From an uncultured Collinsella sp. (GTDB lineage: Bacteria > Actinomycetota > Coriobacteriia > Coriobacteriales > Coriobacteriaceae), in the NCBI GenBank assembly GCA_959606065.1, contig CAUHHV010000007.1:1-64000 (forward strand): DNA of 64,000 bases. Reading direction: 5' to 3'. Under the pieces are notes generated by a model that worked only from the letters and a program-made list of their open reading frames with translations, ran no database searches and had not been told where the DNA came from. Within the stretch, counting starts at the first letter, position 1; each line of letters opens with the position of its first letter. The position numbers were made by a program, and so were the translations under genes. Below, piece after piece: positions 8,498 to 16,028 of the stretch.

Positions 8498-9451
8498 CTA
8501 CTCACCTATTGAATTGCGCGTTTTGTATACCTGAAGCTCCCATTGTTTCTTTTCGACCTTGGCGACCGAGTCGAGGATGAAGCCCGTTGCCAGGCTGAGG
8601 CCGCACAGGAACATGAAACACGCGGCGAGCATGGCAGTTGGGAAGCGGGGAACCAGCCCGGTGTGGAAATACTCTACGATGATGGGGATGCCGAGCGCGA
8701 GGCCGATGGCGGCGAAGATCAGGGCGATGAGGCTGAAGAATTTGAGCGGTCGGTAGTCCTTGAAGAGCGTGCCGATCATGGCGATGACCTTGATGCCGTC
8801 GCCGACCGTGTCGAGCTTGGACACTGAACCAGCGGGGCGGTCCCGGTACTCCACCGGGACATCCTTAATTCGCCAACGGTGATCGACGGCGTGGATGGAG
8901 AGCTCGGTCTCGATCTGGAAGCCCTCGCTCAGGACGGGGAACGTCTTGACGAACGGCTGACCCATGGCGCGGTACCCCGTCATGACGTCTTCGAAGCTGT
9001 AACCGTAGATCCACTTGATCATGGCGCGGACCAGGTTGTTCCCGAAACCGTGGAAGGCGCGCTTGTTTTCCTCGGTGTAAGTGCCGTTGGAGAGGCGGTC
9101 GCCCACGGTCATATCCGCCTCTCCCGCAAGGATAGGGTCGCAGAGCGCTCGGGCTGCCTCGGCGGGATACGTGTCGTCGCCGTCGACCATGAGGTAACAG
9201 CCTGCGTCGATGTCGCGGAACATCTGACGGCACACGTTGCCCTTTCCCTGGCGCGGTTCGAGTCGCACCGTGGCGCCGTGCTCCAAGGCAATCTGGGACG
9301 TCCCATCGGTTGAGTTGTTGTCGTAGACGTAGACCGTGGCTCCGGGGAGTTCGCGGTGGAAATCGTCTATGACTTTACCTATGGTGACGGCCTCGTTATA
9401 GCAGGGAATGATAACCGCTGTGTTTGTATAGTCCAAGATGAATGCCCCCAT
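8498..9451 (-). CDS. GtrB/DPM1-like polyprenyl-phosphate glycosyltransferase
   Basis: A 317-aa protein whose N-terminal 230 residues form a GT2 domain (AVIIPCYNEAVTIGKVIDDF, DNNSTDGT, and the metal-binding MVDGDDTYP). Its C-terminal part has two clear membrane spans (FFSLIALIFAAIGLALGIPI and MLAACFMFLCGLSLATGFIL). This is the architecture of GtrB-type enzymes that load a sugar onto undecaprenyl phosphate at the inner membrane face. The gene is markedly more GC-rich than both neighbours, which suggests a different origin or the resident core of the locus. It lies head-to-head with the ABC exporter genes. Confidence 0.85.
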   Translation of the reverse strand: MGAFILDYTNTAVIIPCYNEAVTIGKVIDDFHRELPGATVYVYDNNSTDGTSQIALEHGATVRLEPRQGKGNVCRQMFRDIDAGCYLMVDGDDTYPAEAARALCDPILAGEADMTVGDRLSNGTYTEENKRAFHGFGNNLVRAMIKWIYGYSFEDVMTGYRAMGQPFVKTFPVLSEGFQIETELSIHAVDHRWRIKDVPVEYRDRPAGSVSKLDTVGDGIKVIAMIGTLFKDYRPLKFFSLIALIFAAIGLALGIPIIVEYFHTGLVPRFPTAMLAACFMFLCGLSLATGFILDSVAKVEKKQWELQVYKTRNSIGE

Positions 9452-9469
9452 AACTTATTACGGGTTGTT

Positions 9470-9475
9470 AGTATA
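9470..9475 (-). promoter_or_regulatory. putative -10 box for the GtrB-like/acyltransferase unit
   Basis: TATACT on the minus strand, about 20 bases upstream of the GtrB-like start. No clear -35 is visible. Confidence 0.35.
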
Positions 9476-9554
9476 CCTGTCGCCAGATGCCTGTATTTGA
9501 TATGGGGTACTTTTCCAGATTTGCATCGCTGGGTTAGTTGCCGTCTTTGAAGGC

Positions 9555-9560
9555 TATACT
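9555..9560 (+). promoter_or_regulatory. putative -10 box for the ABC exporter unit
   Basis: TATACT 38 bases upstream of GTG 9598. Its position makes any translation start upstream of about 9567 unlikely, which supports the chosen permease start. No good -35 is visible. Confidence 0.4.
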
Positions 9561-9597
9561 TTCCACTGTTATGAATTACGAGACAAGGAGATGGTCC

Positions 9598-10443
9598 GTG
9601 ACTGACAGCGTAGATAGTCAGAAAGCGGTGGCTAAGCCGGCCTCTCACGCTAAAAATGATTTCGAAAAAGACAAATACATCCTGAGGCAGCTTGTCACTA
9701 AGGATTTTAAGATTAAGTATCGTCGCAGCGTTTTGGGTGTTGCGTGGTCGGTACTCAATCCACTTCTTATGATGGTCGTCATGTCCATTGTGTTCTCGAC
9801 CATTTTTGGTCAGAGCCGCAATGGTTCCATAACGCCCGAGATGTATCCGCTGTACCTGATTGTCGGCAACATTACGTTCTCGGTTATGTCCGAGTCGACG
9901 AACCAGGCACTCATGTCCATCATCGCGGCGTCGTCCTTGCTTAAAAAGGTTAAGGTTCACCGCTGGGTGTTCCCGGTTCAGAAGGTGCTGTTCTCGCTCG
10001 TTAACTTTGCCTTCTCTCTGGTTGCCGTCGCGCTGGTTATGCTGTGGTTCCATGTTCTTCCTACCTGGCATTTAATCTTGCTGCCGGTTTGCCTGTTTTT
10101 GCTTATGTGCTTTTGCATGGGCTTGGGCATGATGCTCTCGGCGCTTGCCGTATTTTTCCGTGATGTTATGCACCTGTGGACCGTCGTTATCACCGCGTGG
10201 ATGTATCTGACGCCTATTTTCTGGACCACCGATTACATTAGCCAGATGGCCCATTGGATTCAGGTGTTGGTTGTTGTGAATCCCATGTACAACTACCTGC
10301 AGTTCATGCGCGATATATTCTTGTTTAACACGATGCCTTCCATGTTAACGCTAGGATTTTGCGTGTTCTGGGCCGTTTTCGCTTTAGTTGTTGGTTACGC
10401 CGTGTTCCATAAGACCGAGCACAAGTTTATTCTCTATATTTAA
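9598..10443 (+). CDS. ABC-2 type polysaccharide exporter permease (Wzm/TagG family)
   Basis: A 281-aa permease. Following a cytoplasmic N-terminal tail is the diagnostic LVTKDFKIKYRRSVLGVAWSVLNPLL segment just before the first span. About six spans follow, with a central FHVLPTWHLILLP loop and the AVFFRDVMHLW segment seen in Wzm and TagG. It would form the membrane channel exporting lipid-linked polysaccharide or teichoic acid. GTG 9598 is preceded by AAGGAG with 7-base spacing; the in-frame ATG 9571 and TTG 9538 have no such site, and the latter lies at the promoter. The ATPase partner starts 12 bases downstream. Confidence 0.9.
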   Translation: MTDSVDSQKAVAKPASHAKNDFEKDKYILRQLVTKDFKIKYRRSVLGVAWSVLNPLLMMVVMSIVFSTIFGQSRNGSITPEMYPLYLIVGNITFSVMSESTNQALMSIIAASSLLKKVKVHRWVFPVQKVLFSLVNFAFSLVAVALVMLWFHVLPTWHLILLPVCLFLLMCFCMGLGMMLSALAVFFRDVMHLWTVVITAWMYLTPIFWTTDYISQMAHWIQVLVVVNPMYNYLQFMRDIFLFNTMPSMLTLGFCVFWAVFALVVGYAVFHKTEHKFILYI

Positions 10444-10454
10444 GGAGCGCTGTT

Positions 10455-11222
10455 ATGTCTGCGACTACGGTTGATTACAGCAAGCAGCCTCTTGCTGTTG
10501 AGGTTAAAGACGTCACTATGATCTTCAATATGGCGTCTGAGTCTTTGACGAACCTCAAGGAATACTTTATTAAGCTTGCAAAGCACGAGCTCTTCTTTGA
10601 AGAGTTCCGCGCGCTTAAGCACATCTCCTTTAATGTTCATCGTGGCGAGGTTGTCGGTCTGGTTGGTACCAACGGTTCCGGCAAGTCTACGATGCTTAAG
10701 ATTATTGCTGGCGTTCTGGAGCCCAGTGAGGGCGAGGTTAAGGTTCACGGCAACATCGCCCCGCTCATCGAGCTGGGCGCCGGCTTTGATCCCGAGCTTA
10801 CAGCACGCGAGAATATCTACCTTAACGGCGCTCTGCTTGGTTATACCAAGGAGTTTATTGACGCGAGCTTCGATGACATCATCGAGTTCGCCGAGCTTAA
10901 AGACTTTGTCGACATGCCGCTCAAGAACTTCTCTTCGGGCATGGTTGCTCGTATTGCCTTTGCTATCGCTACTATTACCGAGCCCGATATCCTTATTGTT
11001 GATGAGACGCTTTCTGTTGGCGACGTGTTCTTCCAGCAGAAATGCGAGCGTCGTATTCAGCATTTTATTGAGAGCGGTGATGTAACTGTGTTGTTTGTTT
11101 CTCACTCCATGGAGCAGGTTGAACGCATTTGCCAGCGTGCGGTTTGGATCGAGAAAGGCGACCTGCGCATGGATGGTCCCGTCGATGAGGTGTGCAAGGC
11201 ATACCACGACCAGTTTAAGTAG
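10455..11222 (+). CDS. ABC polysaccharide exporter ATPase (Wzt/TagH family, short form)
   Basis: A 255-aa ATPase partner of the permease. It has Walker A GTNGSGKST near residue 75, the signature LKNFSSGMVARI, Walker B DILIVDETLSVGD, and the switch His in FVSHSME. The N-terminal FNMASESLTNLKEYFIKLAK segment before the fold is typical of the Wzt/TagH/KpsT subgroup. It lacks the C-terminal carbohydrate-binding domain of long Wzt proteins, so export probably does not depend on a chain-terminator cap. ATG 10455 has AAGGAG upstream. The tRNA-Arg gene follows after 55 bases. Confidence 0.9.
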   Translation: MSATTVDYSKQPLAVEVKDVTMIFNMASESLTNLKEYFIKLAKHELFFEEFRALKHISFNVHRGEVVGLVGTNGSGKSTMLKIIAGVLEPSEGEVKVHGNIAPLIELGAGFDPELTARENIYLNGALLGYTKEFIDASFDDIIEFAELKDFVDMPLKNFSSGMVARIAFAIATITEPDILIVDETLSVGDVFFQQKCERRIQHFIESGDVTVLFVSHSMEQVERICQRAVWIEKGDLRMDGPVDEVCKAYHDQFK

Positions 11223-11277
11223 GTTATAATTTGTTTTACTGTGTAGACACGCTATTGGCGTGCTTGCATGGCTTTAT

Positions 11278-11351
11278 GCTCCATTAGCTCAGTCGGATAG
11301 AGCAGGGGACTTCTAATCCCAAGGTCGACGGTTCGAATCCGCCATGGAGCA
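11278..11351 (+). tRNA. tRNA-Arg(TCT)
   Basis: The acceptor stem GCTCCAT (11278-11284) pairs with ATGGAGC (11344-11350). The D-arm is GCTC...GAGC, the anticodon loop is CTTCTAA with anticodon TCT, and the T-arm carries TTCGAAT. CCA is not fully encoded (sequence after the stem is ACC). One base pair at the foot of the anticodon stem is a G-A mismatch. Confidence 0.95.
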
Positions 11352-11363
11352 CCTGTATTTATC

Positions 11364-11391
11364 GAGCCGTCAAACCGACGGCTCTTCTTTT
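11364..11391 (+). terminator. terminator after tRNA-Arg(TCT), directly upstream of the cytidylyltransferase gene
   Basis: GAGCCGTC (11364-11371) pairs with GACGGCTC (11377-11384) and is followed by TTCTTTT. It ends 12 bases before ATG 11404, leaving no room for a promoter for the next gene. Confidence 0.85.
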
Positions 11392-11403
11392 ATGGAGTTG
11401 CTG

Positions 11404-11880
11404 ATGGGCACATTTTCGTCTGTTCGTATTGAGGCAAATTCCGATCTTCTTGAGACCGGTTTATCTGGTGCAGACGATCACCATTCCTTAAAACGAGTAC
11501 TTACGTACGGAACGTTTGATCTGCTTCATTATGGCCACATTCGCCTTCTTCAACAGGCATCTAAGCTCGGCGACTATCTTATCGTTGGGCTCTCAACTGA
11601 TGAATTCAATGCTCTAAAAGGGAAAAAGAGCTTCTATTCCTATGATGTACGACGTGAGATGCTCGAAGCGCTGCGTAATGTTGACTTAGTAATTCCAGAA
11701 GACAATTGGGATCAAAAGCCTCGGGATATAAAGATGTATCACGCTGATGTTGTGTGCATGGGAGGCGATTGGGCTGGCGACCCTCGCTTTGAATCATTGA
11801 AAGATATTTGCGATGTTGTCTACTTGAATCGAACTCCTGGAATTTCAACTACTGAGGTAAAGGGCAAGCTTGCTCAATAA
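11404..11880 (+). CDS. tagD: glycerol-3-phosphate cytidylyltransferase (TagD-like)
   Basis: A 158-aa nucleotidyltransferase. After about 33 extra N-terminal residues comes VLTYGTFDLLHYGHIRLL, with the HxGH catalytic motif. KKSFYSYDVRREMLEALRNVD and an ISTTEVKGKL ending follow; these are the standard landmarks of TagD/cytidylyltransferases. It would make CDP-glycerol, the donor for glycerol-phosphate units of teichoic acid or phospho-decorations. ATG 11404 has GGAG 6 bases upstream; in-frame ATGs at 11344 and 11392 lie in the tRNA and terminator. Expression may depend on read-through of the tRNA terminator. The N-terminal extension is unusual; CDP-ribitol or another alcohol cannot be excluded. 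Confidence 0.85.
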   Translation: MGTFSSVRIEANSDLLETGLSGADDHHSLKRVLTYGTFDLLHYGHIRLLQQASKLGDYLIVGLSTDEFNALKGKKSFYSYDVRREMLEALRNVDLVIPEDNWDQKPRDIKMYHADVVCMGGDWAGDPRFESLKDICDVVYLNRTPGISTTEVKGKLAQ

Positions 11881-11922
11881 AATCGCCCCGTGTATTGCAT
11901 GGTAAACACGGGGCGATTTTTT
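11880..11922. terminator. bidirectional terminator between tagD and licD
   Basis: A 14-bp perfect stem (AAATCGCCCCGTGT at 11880-11893 with ACACGGGGCGATTT at 11906-11919) has T-runs on both strands. It serves the convergent genes tagD (plus) and licD (minus). Confidence 0.92.
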
Positions 11923-11926
11923 ACCA

Positions 11927-13036
11927 TTAATCAAGCAGGCGTTTCATGGCAAGATTTGAGGACCCATTTTCCAGCTCGTTATGATTGACGTGTTGGAAGT
12001 GGCTGTTAATGTCATTTGGAAGCTCGTAGATATCTCCATAGCGGCTCCAGAGGAATAAATCGGGGTTATTCGGCTCCTCGAGCTGGGTTCCCTCAAACGC
12101 TATGGCTTTAGTGGGGAAGAGATCTGCAATGGGGTAGACCCATTGTTTCTGCTTTCCATCATCAAGGTTATCGATAGCCCATATGATGCCCTTGGCGTGC
12201 TCCTTTTCGCATATGATTCGGGCCGCTTTGGACTTTTCGAGGCATCGGTCGTAATGCTTCTGAATCAGGCTATTGTTCTCGCCTGAGTAATAAGGCTCGT
12301 CATTCCAGAATGCCAGTGCTCTGTCGGACTCCATTTCTTCGACCATTTGAACACGGAGTTTTCGCTGTTCTTCGGCGAATTTGTTGTCAGTTGACGTGGC
12401 CCAGTCATAAATAAACAAATCCAGAAAACAGGGTATATTTTCATCATTATAAAGAAATCTAACTTGTCGACAGTGGGCAAAACGGTCGTAAGCAATTGAA
12501 ATTCTATAGCGGTTGTCATCTTCAACGATGTTGTATAGCTTATTTAAATCATCGCGCATGATTCCAAGGTCGGTATCATCGTCCCAGGGAATGAATCCTT
12601 GATGTCTAATGGCTCCGATAAGTGTTCCGAAATTAATCCAATAATTGATGTCGTTCTCTTTGCAGAGAGTGTTGAATTCCTCCAACAGTTTTCCGCATCC
12701 AAGCTGCAAAAGTCTTAATCCGCCAGTTGCCTTGGGGAGATCTTTAAAGAAACGCTCCTTTGCCTCTTGGATAGTTTCTTCCGGTCGCTTATATTCTTCC
12801 CACGCAAAAATTTTCATATGCTCGTCATGGGCATCGAGGTTCTGTGCAATCGACTCAATAATTGGAATTGCCATATTGTCGAACTTGTAGTTGATGTTCA
12901 TGTTGATGCCGCTGTCGGCGACTTCAATGCGATGATAAATTCTATCTAGCTCTTCTCGCAGCCTATTAATGTCGTCATGCATAGCGTGAAGCGATCTGGA
13001 TGATGCTGGCAAAAATTGTTTGATAATGTTGAGCAT
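11927..13036 (-). CDS. LicD family phosphotransferase
   Basis: A 369-aa protein. The first 90 residues are charged and possibly coiled. The LicD core follows: LLEEFNTLCKENDINYWINF, then GTLIGAIRHQGFIPWDDDTDLG with the DDDTD metal/nucleotidyl motif, and a later Cys/aromatic segment. LicD proteins move phosphocholine or similar phospho-alcohols from CDP-linked donors to cell-wall teichoic acids or other glycans. Together with TagD it implies that the glycan carries phosphodiester decorations; the actual alcohol is unknown. ATG 13036 has AAAGGAG 6 bases upstream. The gene is AT-rich compared with glf upstream, and no promoter stands out in the 121-base gap. Confidence 0.85.
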   Translation of the reverse strand: MLNIIKQFLPASSRSLHAMHDDINRLREELDRIYHRIEVADSGINMNINYKFDNMAIPIIESIAQNLDAHDEHMKIFAWEEYKRPEETIQEAKERFFKDLPKATGGLRLLQLGCGKLLEEFNTLCKENDINYWINFGTLIGAIRHQGFIPWDDDTDLGIMRDDLNKLYNIVEDDNRYRISIAYDRFAHCRQVRFLYNDENIPCFLDLFIYDWATSTDNKFAEEQRKLRVQMVEEMESDRALAFWNDEPYYSGENNSLIQKHYDRCLEKSKAARIICEKEHAKGIIWAIDNLDDGKQKQWVYPIADLFPTKAIAFEGTQLEEPNNPDLFLWSRYGDIYELPNDINSHFQHVNHNELENGSSNLAMKRLLD

Positions 13037-13157
13037 TGGATACTCCTTTCAATGGAATTATCTTTTTGAACAATCCGAGCGATGATTTGCTAGTAAAGTC
13101 GTAACATCTTCGCCAGTCTATAGAGTCATTTAGTAGTGACTTGGGGTCTCTTGTCCT

Positions 13158-14282
13158 TTACGCCTCCGTCGGCTCCGTGCCCAGCTCGTTGCGGACGAGC
13201 TCGAAGGCGGCGGCGATGGCCTTGTCCATGTCGTAGTACTTGTAGCCGCCCAGGCGACCGGCGAAGACCACGTCGCCCTCCTGCGCCGCCAGCTCCTCGT
13301 ACTGCCTGTACAGGGCCTCGTTCCTGGCGTCGTTGATGGGGTAGTAGGGCTCGTCGCCGGGCTTCCAGTCCGCCGGGTACTCGCGCGTGATGACGGTCTT
13401 GTCCTGCGTGCCGAACTCGAAGTGCTTGTGCTCGATGATGCGGGTATAGGGGACCTCTCGCTCTGTGTAGTTGACCACGGCCACGCCCTGGTGGTCGGCC
13501 TCGTCGAGCGTCTCGGTCTCGAAGCGCAGGCTGCGGTACTCGAGCGTGCCCAGCTTAAAGTCGTAGAACGCGTCGATGGGGCCGCAGTAGATCGTCCTGG
13601 CGGCGATATCTGGCTCGGCGGCGGCCAGCTCCTTGTACTCCACGCCGCAGCGCACCTCGACGCCCTCGAGCATGTTGGCGACCATCTTGGTGTAGCCGCC
13701 CATGGGGATGCCCTGGTAGCGGTCGTTGAAGTAGTTGTTGTCGTAGGTGAAGCGGCAGGGGAGGCGCTTGATGATGCTGGCGGGCAGGTCCTTGCAGTCG
13801 CGGCCCCACTGCTTCTCGGTGTAACCCTTCACAAGCGTCTCGAAGATGCCACGGCCGACGAGCGACAGCGCCTGCTCCTCGAGGTTTGCCGGCTCGCCGA
13901 TGTTCTCGGCGGCCACCTGCTCGGCGATCTTGGCCTTGGCGTCGGCAGGCGTGACGACGCCCGGCCACATCTTGGCGAAGGTGTTCATGTTGAAGGGCAT
14001 GTTGTACATGCTGCCGTGGAAGTTGGCGACCGGCGAGTTGACGTAGTTGTTGAACTCGGCGAAGCGGTTGACGTAGTCCCAGACGTCCCTCATGGAGGTG
14101 TGGAAGATGTGCGCGCCGTAGCGGTGGACCTGGATGCCCTCGACGTCCTCGGTGTAGACGTTGCCGGCGATGTGGTCGCGGCGGTCGATGACCAGGACCG
14201 ACTTGCCGGCGCGCCTGGCGGCGTTGGCGAAGACGGCGCCCGAGAGGCCGGCGCCGACGACGAGGTAATCGTACTGGGACAT
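13158..14282 (-). CDS. glf: UDP-galactopyranose mutase
   Basis: A 374-aa flavoenzyme that interconverts UDP-galactopyranose and UDP-galactofuranose. The N-terminus YDYLVVGAGLSGAVFANAAR is the FAD-binding Rossmann motif. HIAGNVYTED, RYGAHIFHTS, the YTEKQWGRD segment and the late EYPADWKPGDEPYYPIND stretch are standard Glf landmarks, and the length is normal. It implies galactofuranose in the surface glycan. The gene is about 63% GC, against about 45% for the adjacent licD, so it probably belongs to the resident part of the locus. AAAGGAG precedes ATG 14282. Confidence 0.95.
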   Translation of the reverse strand: MSQYDYLVVGAGLSGAVFANAARRAGKSVLVIDRRDHIAGNVYTEDVEGIQVHRYGAHIFHTSMRDVWDYVNRFAEFNNYVNSPVANFHGSMYNMPFNMNTFAKMWPGVVTPADAKAKIAEQVAAENIGEPANLEEQALSLVGRGIFETLVKGYTEKQWGRDCKDLPASIIKRLPCRFTYDNNYFNDRYQGIPMGGYTKMVANMLEGVEVRCGVEYKELAAAEPDIAARTIYCGPIDAFYDFKLGTLEYRSLRFETETLDEADHQGVAVVNYTEREVPYTRIIEHKHFEFGTQDKTVITREYPADWKPGDEPYYPINDARNEALYRQYEELAAQEGDVVFAGRLGGYKYYDMDKAIAAAFELVRNELGTEPTEA

Positions 14283-14434
14283 GGATGTGCTCCTTTGTAT
14301 GCAATCAAACAGTTACTTAAGATTTGGGACAAATAAACCTGATAATTCTGTTCCAAGGATTAGTGTAGCAGGCGCGTTGTAGGCTTTCTTTCAGCAGCTT
14401 CAGCTCATGTGCATAGCCCCGGTTTCTAGATGAT

Positions 14435-15448
14435 TTAAAGAATCTGCTGATTCGTCCTCAAACACTCCGGTAAGACTTTCGATACGGCATTCATTGCCTG
14501 CGGCTTTAGGTACTGCTCGTTGAGCTTCGCCTTTCTGTAGGCGTAGCGAGTGCATGTCGAGTACTTGATCAATACGTCGGTGAAGAATCGCTCCCAGCTT
14601 AGGTAGTCTCGGCTTTCGATATAGCTCGAAGGATCCTTGAGGATTTTTGGAATGTCGTTACTGGGGATGAGGCCAGATTGCAGAAGTGTCCACTCAAATG
14701 ATTCCGGGAGGAACAAGCGAACGTTCTTGTAAACGCGCTGTCCGAGCACCTTTTCGATGTAGGGACCAAACGCTGCGCCGTCTCCAATGGCAAGAACGTT
14801 TTGCTCGGGGCATTCGTGAATTGTCCGCTTTAGATTTGCTACGCCGGTGGCGGTATAGCAGGGGATCCTGAGCCGGTTGCAAAGAGCGTCGTAGAATTGA
14901 TAGCCAGATTTGCTATCCTCGACAACTACGGCGTCGGGTACCTCGAATCCAACATTTAGATCCTGATACAGCATACTTGCCGTGTGGTCATATAGCGGCT
15001 TGGTCACCGAGTAGAAGCGCCTGTCGCTCTTGCGGCCATTGATTGTTTTACTTGTCGTGTTGACTAGCTTCAGGATCTCATCAACGCTGTAGGGGAGCTC
15101 GTTGGCATCGCGACGAGATATCAGAACATAATAGTTGGACGAGCCGTTGACGGCTTTGGCGAAGTCCTTTGAGTAGATAAACTCGTTGCCCTCATCTAGA
15201 AAGACGATTGAATCTTCGATGATCGACAGCTCGCGTTCCCAGCGTCTGCCGGAAAGCGTTTCGCAAGGCACGTCGCAGCTGAGTGTAACGCCGCTTTCCG
15301 GTCCTCGGTCGTTGTGGTCGCGAATCATCGAGATGAGCGTCGTTTTGCCCGTGCCGCTGTTGCCGCGGATGAAGGAAATATTGCGTTTAAAGGTGAGCGT
15401 GTATTTGACTTTTGCGCGCTCCACGACAACGGTGTGTGATCCTTTCAT
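14435..15448 (-). CDS. P-loop ATPase with Toprim-like C-terminal half, partner of DUF4869 protein
   Basis: A 337-aa protein I do not recognise as a characterised family; homologues are sometimes labelled simply ATP-binding protein. Residues 20-37 hold a P-loop (FIRGNSGTGKTT), residues 81-86 a Walker B with catalytic acid (IVFLDE), and residues 108-113 a sensor-like VLISRR. From about 170 a Toprim-like pattern can be read: a beta strand with acidic residue (AVVVEDS, Glu176), then VLAIGDGAAFG (Asp222). ATPase plus Toprim recalls OLD nucleases and PARIS-type proteins, but the ATPase part is much shorter; this relation is inference. Its ATG shares one base with the stop of the DUF4869 gene (TAATG), so the two are translationally coupled. 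Confidence 0.7.
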   Translation of the reverse strand: MKGSHTVVVERAKVKYTLTFKRNISFIRGNSGTGKTTLISMIRDHNDRGPESGVTLSCDVPCETLSGRRWERELSIIEDSIVFLDEGNEFIYSKDFAKAVNGSSNYYVLISRRDANELPYSVDEILKLVNTTSKTINGRKSDRRFYSVTKPLYDHTASMLYQDLNVGFEVPDAVVVEDSKSGYQFYDALCNRLRIPCYTATGVANLKRTIHECPEQNVLAIGDGAAFGPYIEKVLGQRVYKNVRLFLPESFEWTLLQSGLIPSNDIPKILKDPSSYIESRDYLSWERFFTDVLIKYSTCTRYAYRKAKLNEQYLKPQAMNAVSKVLPECLRTNQQIL

Positions 15449-15897
15449 TACTCATCAACATCCAGAAAATCATTGGTGGCACCGACGAACTCCTGCATGT
15501 TCCTGACGATGCGGCCGTCGTTATTGATGCGAATCTCAAAACGCTTCCAGGGAAATTTCATGATGTGGTAAAGGGTCACCAGCACATCCTGCTCTTTGCC
15601 AATTTTGAGCAGCCAGCGGGCGCAGTTATCTCCGCAAGTGGATGCATTGAACACCATGTTTGGTAGATTGCGCACCAGCAGCAGCGTCTTAACGCCGCCG
15701 GACAGTTCGAGTGGGGTGATCGAGCCCAGCTGCTTGCTTACGATGTTGTGGGGGCCGATGAGCTCTGATCCGTCCACGCTTTTAATGATCTGTGCGGCCA
15801 TAGGGTCTTCGAACCATGAGTCCAAGTATGAGTTCCTAAAGTAGGTCTCGGTATCGTAGATGGAACCGGGGTAATCTCCCAGATGGATGCTTAGCAT
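15448..15897 (-). CDS. DUF4869 domain protein
   Basis: A 149-aa soluble protein starting MLSIHLGDYPGSIYDTETYF, which looks like DUF4869, a family without known function. It includes DSWFEDPMAAQIIKSVDG and GGVKTLLLVRNLPNMVFNASTCGDNCARWL. The GGVK...L and CGDNCA segments suggest a defined active or binding site, but none is established. ATG 15897 has GGAG 6 bases upstream. The frame stays open upstream to 15987, but that part lies in a terminator hairpin and a promoter. It is the first gene of a two-gene unit with the ATPase downstream, overlapping by one base. A role in phage defence or toxin-antitoxin function is speculation from the pairing. Confidence 0.7.
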   Translation of the reverse strand: MLSIHLGDYPGSIYDTETYFRNSYLDSWFEDPMAAQIIKSVDGSELIGPHNIVSKQLGSITPLELSGGVKTLLLVRNLPNMVFNASTCGDNCARWLLKIGKEQDVLVTLYHIMKFPWKRFEIRINNDGRIVRNMQEFVGATNDFLDVDE

Positions 15898-15928
15898 GCG
15901 AGTCTCCAGACGTTGTGTGGCTGCAACG

Positions 15929-15934
15929 ATTATA
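15929..15934 (-). promoter_or_regulatory. -10 box for the DUF4869/ATPase unit
   Basis: A perfect TATAAT on the minus strand, 31 bases upstream of ATG 15897 and just downstream of the aro operon terminator. No consensus -35 is visible because that position lies in the terminator stem. Confidence 0.5.
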
Positions 15935-15935
15935 T

Positions 15936-15994
15936 GCCAGTAATAAAGTGCCGCCAGTAGCGAGGTTGCTGCTGGCGGCACTGGCATTACTGGC
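15936..15994 (-). terminator. terminator of the aromatic operon, nested inverted repeats
   Basis: GTGCCGCCAG (15948-15957) pairs with CTGGCGGCAC (15972-15981), with a further 3 bp inside. On the minus strand it is followed by TTTATTA. An outer pair GCCAGTAAT (15936-15944) and ATTACTGGC (15986-15994) encloses it, giving a near-perfect long palindrome after aroQ. Confidence 0.8.
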
Positions 15995-16028
15995 GTGCGA
16001 ATCGGGGTTGATGGATTTGCGCGCGAGA

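Noticed and set aside
9538..9597. TTG start for the ABC permease at 9538
   Set aside because: It lies upstream of the likely -10 box; GTG 9598 has an ideal AAGGAG.
11344..11403. Upstream ATG start for tagD at 11344
   Set aside because: It lies inside the tRNA acceptor arm and would make the terminator coding; ATG 11404 has its own ribosome site.
15898..15987. N-terminal extension of the DUF4869 protein to 15987
   Set aside because: This stretch is the aro operon terminator and the -10 box; the ribosome site sits before 15897.
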